Assembly: GCA_034437515.1 (NCBI GenBank)
Contig: DAOTTX010000398.1
Location: 1 to 42,329 of the forward strand
Length of the DNA stretch: 42,329 bases
Origin: DAOTTX01 sp034437515
GTDB taxonomy: Bacteria > Chloroflexota > Anaerolineae > Aggregatilineales > Phototrophicaceae
Direction of reading: 5' to 3'
Shown here: piece by piece, positions 18,761 through 26,590 of the stretch
Layout: each line of letters starts with the position of its first letter
Numbering within the stretch: position 1 is the stretch's first letter
The notes under the pieces: generated by a model
Seen by the model: only the letters and a program-made list of their open reading frames with translations
What the model was told of the DNA's origin: nothing
Databases searched by the model: none
Made by a program: the position numbers and the translations under genes

Positions 18761-18790
18761 AGCAGCTTCCCTGAGTTTTCCTTCAACCAA

Positions 18791-19137
18791 ACGCTGAATG
18801 ATGACTTAAATTGAATAAGGCTTTGATGCCTTCCGGCTTCTTCATACACTTCTAATTGTATGAGGGAGAAAAATATAGAGTCAAGCGATCGTCTTAATGC
18901 TTCTCACATTAAATGCTTTTCCACATAAACTTTAATCAAAATAAAACACTTTTGTGCGATGATGACAAACTCCCCGCCCCCATTCGATTTTCCACCGGTG
19001 GCGACCAGTTCCGAGCCAGATACACTTTCCGCGAGATGTGGGTAGTACATAGCATGGCAGCGTGTTGTCGTGATTGTGCTGCCGGGCATATACGTTTAGA
19101 ATATAACCAAATGCAAACTTTCCCGGAAAAACACATA
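18791..19137. other. Divergent intergenic region
   Basis: This 347-base AT-rich gap separates the kinase operon from the membrane-protein gene. It holds the kinase promoter described separately. Open frames that cross it (including the upstream extension of the 19138 gene) are low-complexity and lack ribosome sites, so I do not call a gene. Confidence 0.55.
18855..18884 (-). promoter_or_regulatory. Putative promoter of the kinase-PLP enzyme-receiver operon
   Basis: On the minus strand TTGACT (18884-18879) and TACAAT (18860-18855) are separated by 18 bases, a good sigma-70-type match. The predicted transcript starts near 18848 and has a leader of about 88 bases before the ATG at 18760. The leader holds a small inverted repeat, AAGGC-tttgat-GCCTT on the plus strand (18817-18832). 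No gene interrupts the path down to 4155, so one transcript could carry all five genes. Confidence 0.6.
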
Positions 19138-20469
19138 ATGGTGACACCCGCACCCTATAACAACCTCAACCAACCACCGACCACCGACCGCAAATGGAAC
19201 GGGGTCGTGCTGCGTGCCTTGCGCAACCCCGGTGATACCCCTACCTACCGGGTCATCATCCTGACGGCGGTCGCCGGGCTAAGCAGCATCGCGTGGAGTA
19301 TCGCCGTGTTGTTGTTGCCGTCGGATGTATTGCAGGCGTCCCTGCCGCTGGCCGGCGTATTCCTCGCGTTCGGCTGGGCGCTCTTCGCGGTGATTCCCTT
19401 CGTCGGTAAGCCATTTATGCCCCGCCTGGTGGCGACCGGGATCGCGGTCATCATCACCTGGACGGCGCTCACGGGGTTGTTGGCGTTTACGAGTTGGTTG
19501 CATCCGGTGGCGTGGGGTGTCGGCATCATCTGGTTGTGCTATGCCGCGCTGATGCTCACGCCGTCCTGGGTGGTGGAGTTCAGCAAAGGTGAGGTTTATC
19601 ATTACGCCCCACAGATGGATCGTCCCTGCTTCCTGCGTTATACAGAGGGCGGCGAGAATCATAAGTGGATCATTCCGTTGGACGAACTTCAACTCTTCTG
19701 GCAGCAGGAAGACCGTATCGCCGTAAACCAGATCTTCGATGAACTGACGAGTACCGAGGGCTACAACTTCGGTGTGCGCGTCAAGCTGGCCTGTGCGTTT
19801 GAACCCGAACGCATTGAGGGCAAGCCGCTGCAAGACAAGCTCGCCGAGTTAGGCAATCAGGCCGCCGTCAAGGAGATGCTGCTGACCATGCTGCTCAATG
19901 TGATCGACAACACCGCCCGCGATTTTTACATCAACATGGCATATGAATATGCGATGGCAGCCGGCACGGTGACCGTCTTTAAAAAACGCCTGCCAGAACT
20001 GCTGCGTGGCATCGAGGACGGCATGGGGTTGAGTGTGTTACCGTTGACGGTCGTTTGCATCCCGCAAGCGTCCGGTGAGGTCAAACAGGCGGCAGAACGC
20101 GCCGCCGCCGCTGCTTACGACGCCACCGCCGACCTCGCCGTGCAAAAGGAACTACTGCGGCAGGCGCTCGAAGGCTCGGTGCCGTCACAGCTTGTGCTCT
20201 ACGCGCAGATGGTCGCGCAAGGGCGGCAGTTCCACTATGACCCGACCGGTGGACAGGCTTCCAATACGACGATGATCGACCAGTTGATGCAGGCCATCTA
20301 CGCCGGGGATCGTGAAGGCGCAACGCGGCTTTTCCAGCAGATCAACACGGGTGGGCCGAGCATCCCGCATAGCGAACCGCCACCACAGGCCAACCCGACC
20401 GGCAAACGCGCCACAGGCCGCCGCCGCAGCATCAACCTCAGTGACCTCAACCCGCAGGACGACGACTGA
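19138..20469 (+). CDS. Four-helix membrane protein with possible SPFH-like cytoplasmic part
   Basis: The 443-residue product has a short hydrophilic N-terminus, four hydrophobic segments at about residues 37-62, 66-90, 94-118 and 121-145, then a soluble part of roughly 290 residues. The soluble part contains a beta-rich stretch (FGVRVKLACAFEPERIEG) and a long Ala/Glu-rich helix (GEVKQAAERAAAAAYDATAD) followed by VQKELLRQALEG. This arrangement resembles SPFH/band-7 proteins, which assemble scaffolds at membranes, but the match is by general shape only. The C-terminal 50 residues are Pro/Arg-rich and disordered-looking. The reading frame stays open back to 18913, but the region before the ATG at 19138 is unlike coding sequence; GGAA about ten bases upstream weakly supports this start. 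It stands alone, facing a lipoprotein gene on the other strand. Confidence 0.65.
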   Translation: MVTPAPYNNLNQPPTTDRKWNGVVLRALRNPGDTPTYRVIILTAVAGLSSIAWSIAVLLLPSDVLQASLPLAGVFLAFGWALFAVIPFVGKPFMPRLVATGIAVIITWTALTGLLAFTSWLHPVAWGVGIIWLCYAALMLTPSWVVEFSKGEVYHYAPQMDRPCFLRYTEGGENHKWIIPLDELQLFWQQEDRIAVNQIFDELTSTEGYNFGVRVKLACAFEPERIEGKPLQDKLAELGNQAAVKEMLLTMLLNVIDNTARDFYINMAYEYAMAAGTVTVFKKRLPELLRGIEDGMGLSVLPLTVVCIPQASGEVKQAAERAAAAAYDATADLAVQKELLRQALEGSVPSQLVLYAQMVAQGRQFHYDPTGGQASNTTMIDQLMQAIYAGDREGATRLFQQINTGGPSIPHSEPPPQANPTGKRATGRRRSINLSDLNPQDDD

Positions 20470-20487
20470 CCCGCCAGTGCGACGATA

Positions 20488-21261
20488 TCACGGTTGGGCA
20501 GCGTCCGGGGTGGCTTCGGCGGTGGCTTCCGGTGAAGCTTCAGCCGCCGGGGTAACAGGTACAGCCTGTGCTGTAGCCTGCACATCTTCAAGGGCTTGTT
20601 GCATCACCTCCACCGGGGAAAGCACCCGCAGCGTGAAGGCTCCGCTCTGCTCACAAATGGCGGCATAGGTCGGTGTCTCAATGAAGGTGCGCCATGTGTA
20701 TTCACCGGGGCCGCTTTCCAGATCGAGCGACAGCAGGCCGAGCGTGTTCTGTCCGCCGGTGAACATCAGGGTTTCGTCGGCACCGGTGGCTTCGCTGGTC
20801 AGCACCAGCGTGCCGGTCGCCGCCGGGTCTTCGAGGTCGATCACGACCTGAACGCTGTCATTGCGTGTATAAACACCATCCTCAGCGACTGACAGACCGA
20901 TGGCGTTATCCGCACAGACCGCGTCTGCGCTCAGCGTCGGGGTGACGCTCGGTGTGTCGGTGATCGTCGGTGTTGTGGTGATCGTCGCGGTTGCGGTCGG
21001 CGTCCATGTCGCCGGTAGCGTCGGTCGTGACCCCGGCGGGATGGTCGGTAGCTGCGACACATCAATCGGCGTCGGCGTCGCGGAAAGCGCGATCTCCGTT
21101 AGTAGATTAGCCCGGATGGACTCGACCGTCGCCGTGAGATCCTCAACGGCGAGCGATTCTGCGGTCGTTTCGATGACCTGTGGTTCGCGGGTGGGGTCGG
21201 TGCCGCAAGCGGTCACCAGCAGCAATAACCCTAATAAATAAATGGTAAAGCGTCTAAACAC
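20488..21261 (-). CDS. Secreted lipoprotein with Thr/Pro-rich linker
   Basis: A 257-residue exported lipoprotein. MFRRFTIYLLGLLLLVTAC ends in a lipobox (V-T-A-C, Cys19), so signal peptidase II cleavage and lipid attachment are expected. Residues 60-110 form a Pro/Thr-rich spacer with repeated TPT/TAT units, of the kind common in surface proteins of Chloroflexota. Residues 115-225 look like a compact beta-sandwich domain (DSVQVVIDLEDPAATGTLVL through FTLRVLSP), and the C-terminus is Ala/Glu/Pro-rich. The function of the domain is unknown. Its ATG lies inside the end of plsY (8-base overlap), so the two are co-transcribed. The pairing with plsY probably reflects envelope biogenesis but proves no shared pathway. 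Confidence 0.78.
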   Translation of the reverse strand: MFRRFTIYLLGLLLLVTACGTDPTREPQVIETTAESLAVEDLTATVESIRANLLTEIALSATPTPIDVSQLPTIPPGSRPTLPATWTPTATATITTTPTITDTPSVTPTLSADAVCADNAIGLSVAEDGVYTRNDSVQVVIDLEDPAATGTLVLTSEATGADETLMFTGGQNTLGLLSLDLESGPGEYTWRTFIETPTYAAICEQSGAFTLRVLSPVEVMQQALEDVQATAQAVPVTPAAEASPEATAEATPDAAQP

Positions 21262-21907
21262 GTTCCCCCAATCGGCGTTCGGTGCCAGTTAGCAAACGTT
21301 GGATGTTCTCCCGGAAGCGTAGCAAGATCAATGAGCCGACCGTCAGCGTGTAAATGATAAATGTTGCATCGACCTGTGCGGTCAGTGCGAGTGCACTCAA
21401 CCACAACAGCGAGAGTAAAAACGTGGTCAGCACAGCCAGCGAGACGTAGCGGGTGCGTACCAGCAAGATCAAGCCGATGATCGTTGCCACGAGAATCACC
21501 GGGATCGGCGCGATCACCAACAGTGTGCCGAAGGCCGTCGCCGCGCCCTTACCCCCGCTGACGGAGCCGCGAATCAGGCTGGCGAAGACCGACCAATTGT
21601 GCCCGAAGATCACACTGATTGCGGCAATCGTCACCGCAGCGGCGTTGCTGCCGGGAGCGAGTTGTGCCGCAATCGTCAGCGCGATGATGCCCTTAAACAT
21701 ATCGAGCGCCATCACAGCCACACCCCAACCAAGCCCCAGTGCCCGGCCGACGTTGGTCGCGCCCATGTTGCCGCTCCCCACCTCAAAGATGTTAACACGC
21801 TTGACACGCGCAATCAGATACGCGGTCGGGATGGAACCTAAGAGATAACTAACGGCAATAATGAGCAATATCCAGGAATTGTAGTCATTGAAAAAGTCTT
21901 CGATCAT
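21254..21907 (-). CDS. plsY: Acyl-phosphate:glycerol-3-phosphate acyltransferase PlsY
   Basis: The 217-residue membrane protein matches PlsY, which transfers an acyl group from acyl-phosphate to glycerol-3-phosphate, the first step of phospholipid synthesis in most bacteria. The three family loops are visible: LLGSIPTAYLIAR with GSGNMGATNVGR at about 44-55, GHNWSVF at 102-108 (variant of GHxFPVF) and SGGKGAATAFG at 117-127. Five or more hydrophobic segments fit the known topology. The length is normal for the family. GAGGA seven bases before the ATG is a strong ribosome site. It is the first gene of a two-gene unit and its end overlaps the start of the lipoprotein gene. PlsX, which makes the acyl-phosphate, is not in the window. 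Confidence 0.95.
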   Translation of the reverse strand: MIEDFFNDYNSWILLIIAVSYLLGSIPTAYLIARVKRVNIFEVGSGNMGATNVGRALGLGWGVAVMALDMFKGIIALTIAAQLAPGSNAAAVTIAAISVIFGHNWSVFASLIRGSVSGGKGAATAFGTLLVIAPIPVILVATIIGLILLVRTRYVSLAVLTTFLLSLLWLSALALTAQVDATFIIYTLTVGSLILLRFRENIQRLLTGTERRLGERV

Positions 21908-22067
21908 TTTTATGTCCTCAAATTGACCATCGCACAGGGTTGTTGATGGTGACTTGTATCTAATTAAACACCATATTGGGGGTTAAAGGTGCGTTAATCT
22001 TCGATTTTCCAACAATTCTTAGCAGGTGTTTATATCATATTTACGACTTATTTACGCTGGCCCATTG

Positions 22068-22098
22068 TTGACAGTGACAGAACATCGTATGTTAGAAT
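22068..22098 (+). promoter_or_regulatory. Putative promoter of the CAP-LysM gene
   Basis: A perfect TTGACA (22068-22073) and TAGAAT (22093-22098) are separated by 19 bases. The expected start of transcription is within a few bases of the ATG at 22107, and no ribosome site precedes that ATG, so the message may be leaderless or nearly so. Confidence 0.5.
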
Positions 22099-22106
22099 GA
22101 CGCCTT

Positions 22107-23273
22107 ATGAACATAAAACGACTACTTTTGATAATTTTCAGCCTGCTATTGACCGCCGTCGTGTATCCTGCGCAAGCACAAAACGTGAGCGGTGACCTGC
22201 TCGGACGCATCAACGGGTTACGGGGAGAACTGGGGTTGCCCGGTTATACGTTAAACGGCATTCTCAGCGCCGCCGCCCAGAATCAGGCCGAGTGGATGGT
22301 CACCAGCGGGCAGGTCAGCCACACCCAACCGGATGGCTCCACGCCGAGTTCGCGGGCGACCCGGCTTGGCTATCCGTCCAGCGCGGTCAGCGAAAACATC
22401 TACATGGGCACGAACGCCACCGCCAGTGTCGCCTGGAATTGGTGGCTGAACTCCCCCATTCACTACCGGGGCATCACCAACGCGGCCTATACACAGGTCG
22501 GCGTCGGTACGGCGATCGGCGAGGCCGGTCAGGCGTTTGTGCTGGTGTTCGGCAATCCAAATGGTTGGGGTGCGGCCCCGGCGCGACCCGCGCCACCGGC
22601 GAGCAACAACGGCGGCTCATCGGCATCCAGTGGTGGAGCCGCCGCGCCACCCGTGTTCGTGGTCGGTGTGGATAACGACGGCAACATCATGCACGAAATC
22701 CAACCGGGGCACACACTCGGTGAGATCGTATTGATGTATGGCTACGGCTGGGACGACCTCGACCGGGTACGTCGCCTTAATACCATGTCTGAACCGGAAG
22801 GGCGTAATCTGGCGGTCGGTAGTGTGCTGCTGATCCCACCCTGGGGCAGCACAGAAACACCGCTGGAAGTCGCCGCGCCGGATGTCTCCCCCACACCGGT
22901 TTTCGTCATCCAGGTGACGCCCGGCCCAACCGAAAATGCGATTGTGCTACGTTCGGACGCCATCAGCCCGATGCCGGAAGCGTCCCCCGTCGAAGACCTC
23001 GGTATCATCGGCGCAGAAGTCACAACTGAAGAGACACCGGCGGCGGTCGCCGCCCAACCCACGCAAAGCTGGCAGGCCGTGACCATTACACCATCACTGG
23101 ATGCCGGCAGCGGCGGTACAGCCGTCGCCATCGCCATTGAGCCACCCGCCGACCCTCAGATCATCATGGTGGAGACAAACGACACCTCACCCCTGTTGAT
23201 CGTCGCGGTGGTACTGCAACTGGTGATTATTGGCGGGGCCGGGTTCGAGTTCTGGCGACGGCGCAGCAGATGA
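22107..23273 (+). CDS. CAP/SCP-domain surface protein with LysM-like domain
   Basis: A 388-residue exported protein. Residues 1-25 are a signal peptide ending AQA-Q. Residues 30-150 are a bacterial CAP/SCP domain: INGLRGELGLPGYTLN, QNQAEWMVTSGQVSHTQPDG, SENIYMG and WWLNSPIHYRGITN carry the expected conserved His, Glu and His. After an Ala/Gly/Pro spacer, residues 195-245 (HEIQPGHTLGEIVLMYG to GSVLLIPPWG) look like a LysM glycan-binding domain. A long low-complexity linker leads to one C-terminal membrane helix (about 362-382) with a basic tail, so the protein is probably anchored with its domains outside the cell. The stop overlaps the next gene's start as ATGA, indicating translational coupling to a glycosyltransferase. 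CAP domains in bacteria have no single known activity. Confidence 0.88.
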   Translation: MNIKRLLLIIFSLLLTAVVYPAQAQNVSGDLLGRINGLRGELGLPGYTLNGILSAAAQNQAEWMVTSGQVSHTQPDGSTPSSRATRLGYPSSAVSENIYMGTNATASVAWNWWLNSPIHYRGITNAAYTQVGVGTAIGEAGQAFVLVFGNPNGWGAAPARPAPPASNNGGSSASSGGAAAPPVFVVGVDNDGNIMHEIQPGHTLGEIVLMYGYGWDDLDRVRRLNTMSEPEGRNLAVGSVLLIPPWGSTETPLEVAAPDVSPTPVFVIQVTPGPTENAIVLRSDAISPMPEASPVEDLGIIGAEVTTEETPAAVAAQPTQSWQAVTITPSLDAGSGGTAVAIAIEPPADPQIIMVETNDTSPLLIVAVVLQLVIIGGAGFEFWRRRSR

Positions 23274-24634
23274 GCCGATCCACCCTCACACGGGCGCTGC
23301 TGGCGGTGATCGTGGTCGGATATGTGGTCATCGCCGGGGCGTATGCAATTTACGTCCCGGATTGGCAGACGCCCGACGAACCCGCGCACTATAACTACAT
23401 CGCGCAGATCGCCGCTGACGGTCACCTGCCGACCATCGACATGGGCGACTGGGATCAGGCCTACCTTGACGATTTGCGTGGCAACCGCTTCGACCCGGCA
23501 CTACTGGGCGACCTCGACGCGGTGCAGTACGAAGACCACCAACCACCACTCTATTACGCGCTAGCCGCGCCGATCTACGCGCTGACCGACGGCAGCCTGA
23601 CCGCACTACGCCTGTTTTCCGTCGCCTGGGGTGTGGTGATCGTGCTGTGCGCGTTCGGTGTCGGTGCGGCGATGTTCCCCGCCCGTCCCTGGATCGGCCT
23701 GGGCGCGGCGGCGTTCGTCGCGTTTTTGCCGCAGCACGTCCACATCCTGGCCTCGGTGAACAATGATTCGCTGGCCTGGGCGATTGTCGCGGTCACGCTC
23801 TACGCGACCACGCGCTATCTGCTCGTCACCGAAACGCGGGTGCGCCCCTGGATGCTCGGTCTGCTGGTGGGGCTGGGCTTCGTCACCAAAGCGACCACGT
23901 ATCTACTGGCGGGGGTGGTGCCGCTGGCGCTGCTGCTCCGCTGGTGGCTGGGGACACCCGCCGACCAACGCCGCGACCGTATAGGCGTGCTGCTCCGTGC
24001 GGGTGCTCAGTTCGCCGTGCCTGCGCTTGTGTTCGGTCTGCTGTGGTGGGGACGCAACATCGCCGTGTATGACTTCCCGGATTTTCTCGGCCTCGCCGCG
24101 CATGATGCGGTCGTGGTCGGGCAACCGCGCACAGCAGCACTCATCGAGCGGATCGGTTGGGGTGGTTATCTGCGTGAGATCGGCACGGTTACGCTGAATA
24201 GCTTCATCGGGCGCTTCGGCTGGATGGGCGTGCCGATGGCGGGCTGGTCGTATTACGTGGTGCTGGTGTTGATCGGCGGCGGCTTGCTCGGCCTGCTGGT
24301 GGATGCGTTCACCCGCACGCCCGACGATACCCCTCACACCCGGCGGCGCTGGACGGTCTGGGTCGTGCTTTACGCGACGATGGGGTTGGTGATGCTAGCG
24401 TATCTCTACTACAACACGGAGTTCCAACAGCATCAGGGGCGCTACATGTACCCGCTGCTGATTCCATTAGGGGTGCTGCTCGCGCTCGGCGTGGATGCGT
24501 GGCGGCGGTTGCTGCTGCGTCCACTGGGGCGCGAGGAAACGGCCTGGCTGACCGCGCTGGTGTTCCTGGGTTTGGCTCCGTTGTGTGGGTGGCTGCTGCT
24601 GCGCGTGATCGTGCCTAATCTGGAGTTTGTGTAA
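23270..24634 (+). CDS. GT-C membrane glycosyltransferase
   Basis: This 454-residue polytopic membrane protein has about ten hydrophobic segments. After the first helix it carries WQTPDEPAHYNYI (about 32-44), the acidic external-loop signature of GT-C enzymes, in the PDEPxH form seen in DUF2142-like and PMT-like proteins. QYEDHQPPLYYAL (about 86-98) follows, where the family places its second conserved loop motif. It should transfer a sugar from a lipid-phosphate carrier on the outer face of the membrane; donor and acceptor are unknown. Translation is coupled to the CAP-LysM gene by an ATGA overlap, which suggests the two act on the same cell-surface structure (inference). A strong hairpin lies ten bases after the stop. 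Confidence 0.82.
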   Translation: MSRSTLTRALLAVIVVGYVVIAGAYAIYVPDWQTPDEPAHYNYIAQIAADGHLPTIDMGDWDQAYLDDLRGNRFDPALLGDLDAVQYEDHQPPLYYALAAPIYALTDGSLTALRLFSVAWGVVIVLCAFGVGAAMFPARPWIGLGAAAFVAFLPQHVHILASVNNDSLAWAIVAVTLYATTRYLLVTETRVRPWMLGLLVGLGFVTKATTYLLAGVVPLALLLRWWLGTPADQRRDRIGVLLRAGAQFAVPALVFGLLWWGRNIAVYDFPDFLGLAAHDAVVVGQPRTAALIERIGWGGYLREIGTVTLNSFIGRFGWMGVPMAGWSYYVVLVLIGGGLLGLLVDAFTRTPDDTPHTRRRWTVWVVLYATMGLVMLAYLYYNTEFQQHQGRYMYPLLIPLGVLLALGVDAWRRLLLRPLGREETAWLTALVFLGLAPLCGWLLLRVIVPNLEFV

Positions 24635-24643
24635 ATAAAAAAC

Positions 24644-24673
24644 GCAACAGACCGCACTTGGGCGGTCTGTTGC
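24644..24673. terminator. Strong terminator-like hairpin
   Basis: A perfect 12-base stem (GCAACAGACCGC / GCGGTCTGTTGC) closes a six-base loop at 24656-24661. The A-rich run (24635-24642) lies on its left, so the classical U-run is present for transcripts read leftward. For the rightward glycosyltransferase transcript there is a stem but no U-run. Confidence 0.7.
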
Positions 24674-25010
24674 CATCGCAAAGGAGGGGGTCATCTGTAC
24701 CCAGCAGGGGGGCCGGGATACTTCAATTGACCGTTAAGCAAGAGTGGCACTCGATTACAATACACACACGCTCAAACAAATGCTCTACACAGACAGTCGT
24801 CTTGTGAGTTACCACTCTGTACTTGATGTTTCAGGCTGTTTCATAACTTTCAAAAATTTCCAAAAGTTGTGAATTTCAGCATGTTTACAATATATAAGGT
24901 TTCGCCGATCTTGTAAATAGATTACGCTCCGTTTTAATATGATTTTATGTTCGCGCTCATTTCTGTGAGCGAGGGTAATAATTCTTATAGTAAAAAAATG
25001 AGGCTAAAAG
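24674..25010. other. AT-rich intergenic region before the NAT gene
   Basis: I see no gene in this 337-base stretch, which is clearly more AT-rich than the genes around it. It contains a possible -10 (TATAGT, 24986-24991) and an inverted repeat CGCTCA-tttctg-TGAGCG at 24954-24971 in the place of the -35. That repeat could be an operator or part of a factor-dependent promoter. GAGG at 25000-25003 serves the ATG at 25011. Confidence 0.45.
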
Positions 25011-25847
25011 ATGAGTAAACCCGCACTGCTGGAAGCCCCTACCGTCAGCCAGGTGTTGGCAAAACTGGGTGTGGCGGTCGATGTACCCGACCTGCCATCA
25101 CTCCACGCTCTGGTGGATGCCTACACCCGCCACGTCCCCTTTGAGAGCGCCTCACGCATCGTTCGCCGTGCCACCACACAAGCCACAGCGGATTGTCCAC
25201 GCTGGCCTGTGCAATTCTGGGAGCAGCACCTCGTCGCGGGGACGGGCGGCACCTGCTTTGAGAGCAACTACGCCTTCTTCACGCTGCTGCGGACGCTGGG
25301 TTACACCGGTACGCTGACACTCAACAATATGCGTGACTCGGTCGGCTGCCACACCGCCAGTGTGATCGAACTGGACGGCGACCGCTTTCTGGTCGATGTC
25401 GGCATTCCGTTGTATGCGCCGGTGCCGCTCAAGACCGGGGAGATCACAAAGTGGGAAAACAAATTTCACACCTACACCATCGAACCGCAAGGCGACGATG
25501 AATATCTGGTCATGCGAGATCGCCACAACCGCGCCGATATTTTCACCTTGATCGACGTGCCGGTCGATGAGGCGACCTATCGCGCCGCCACCACCGCCGA
25601 CTACGACAGCGACGGTCTGTTTCTGGATCGCGTCATCGTCACAAAAGTGGTCAACGGGCGGCAATGGCGTTTCAGCAGTGAGTCGCCGCCGTACCAGTTC
25701 GAGTCATTTCATCAAGGGGATGCAACCTATCATTACATCGGGGATACCATTGACACGGTCGCACCGGTGGTCGCGGCGAAGTTCGGCATCGACCGCGAAA
25801 TCATCGCACAGGCCATGACGCAGACCGTTTCGGTTTCGGGGGATTAA
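25011..25847 (+). CDS. Arylamine N-acetyltransferase family protein
   Basis: The 278-residue protein matches the NAT (NhoA) family, which transfers acetyl from acetyl-CoA to arylamines, hydrazines or N-hydroxyarylamines through a cysteine intermediate. The catalytic triad is in place: Cys82 in GGTCFESN, His114 in VGCHTASVI and Asp129 in LVDVGIP. HVPFESAS at 41-48 is the usual N-terminal helix motif. Its length is normal. GAGG seven bases before the ATG supports the start. One base separates its stop from the ATG of the MOSC gene, so the pair is an operon. In some bacteria NAT relatives work in polyketide or amide synthesis, but no such genes are near, so a general xenobiotic or endogenous amine role is more likely. 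Confidence 0.9.
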   Translation: MSKPALLEAPTVSQVLAKLGVAVDVPDLPSLHALVDAYTRHVPFESASRIVRRATTQATADCPRWPVQFWEQHLVAGTGGTCFESNYAFFTLLRTLGYTGTLTLNNMRDSVGCHTASVIELDGDRFLVDVGIPLYAPVPLKTGEITKWENKFHTYTIEPQGDDEYLVMRDRHNRADIFTLIDVPVDEATYRAATTADYDSDGLFLDRVIVTKVVNGRQWRFSSESPPYQFESFHQGDATYHYIGDTIDTVAPVVAAKFGIDREIIAQAMTQTVSVSGD

Positions 25848-25848
25848 G

Positions 25849-26487
25849 ATGCATGTGCTATCCGTCAACGTCTCAGAACCGGTCGAGATCATCTACAACG
25901 ACAAACCGGTGATGACCGGCATCTACAAGCAACCGACAACCGGGTCGGTCGAACTCGCGCCGCTTAACTTTGCCGGTGACGCCCAGGCCGACCTGAAAAA
26001 TCACGGTGGGGAGTACAAGGCTGTTTATGCGTACCCGCACGAGCATTACGCGACATGGGCGGCGGAACTCGACCGCGACGATTTCACCTATGGGCAATTC
26101 GGCGAAAACCTGACCGTCACCGGCTTGCTGGAAGACCACGTCGCCATCGGCGATTATCTGCGGGTGGGCACGGCGTTGTTACAGGTCACACAGCCGCGTG
26201 TGCCGTGCTTTAAGCTAGAACACAAAATGGGCATACCCGGTTACGTCAAGACGTTTATGCAAAGCGAACGCACCGGCTTTTATCTGCGCGTGGTGGAAAC
26301 GGGGCAGGTCGCCGCCGGGGATGCAATCGAGCGCGTGTGGCAAGCACCGGAGTGGCTGAGCGTGCGTGAGGTGTTCCATCTGATGTACTTTGATAAGCAA
26401 AATCGTGTAAAGACCCGACAGGCCGCCGAACTCCCCGGTTTGACTCCCGGTTGGCGAGATGCGTTCGAGCAATTATCAGATGACTAA
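25849..26487 (+). CDS. MOSC-domain protein, YiiM-like
   Basis: The 212-residue protein is a stand-alone MOSC-domain protein of the YiiM type. NHGGEYKAVYAYPHEHYATW (51-70), GQFGENLTVTGL (82-93) and the molybdenum-cofactor Cys120 in QPRVPCFKL are the family's conserved segments. Residues 140-212 fit the C-terminal three-helix extension. YiiM of E. coli binds molybdenum cofactor and reduces N-hydroxylated bases such as 6-hydroxylaminopurine. The gene begins one base after the NAT stop, which makes coupled translation likely. NAT enzymes also act on N-hydroxylated amines, so a shared protective or salvage role is a reasonable hypothesis. The electron donor is unknown; the ferredoxin gene at 34351-34710 is too far away to link by context. 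Confidence 0.88.
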   Translation: MHVLSVNVSEPVEIIYNDKPVMTGIYKQPTTGSVELAPLNFAGDAQADLKNHGGEYKAVYAYPHEHYATWAAELDRDDFTYGQFGENLTVTGLLEDHVAIGDYLRVGTALLQVTQPRVPCFKLEHKMGIPGYVKTFMQSERTGFYLRVVETGQVAAGDAIERVWQAPEWLSVREVFHLMYFDKQNRVKTRQAAELPGLTPGWRDAFEQLSDD

Positions 26488-26590
26488 TTATCAGCGGAGT
26501 AAAAACACGGCTCATAAAACGTATAGGGCGGTTTCTACGGTGCAATCCACACGATTTCGTCCCCGCCCCACACAGATAGGGTAGGCCGCG

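Noticed and set aside
20930..21080. Simple-sequence repeat of GGTGT/GTCGG type
   Set aside because: It encodes the Thr/Pro-rich linker of the lipoprotein; codon-level repetition explains it.
24635..25010. tRNA or other RNA gene in the gap
   Set aside because: Apart from the 12-base terminator-like stem and a short palindrome, I found no cloverleaf arms or conserved loop sequence.
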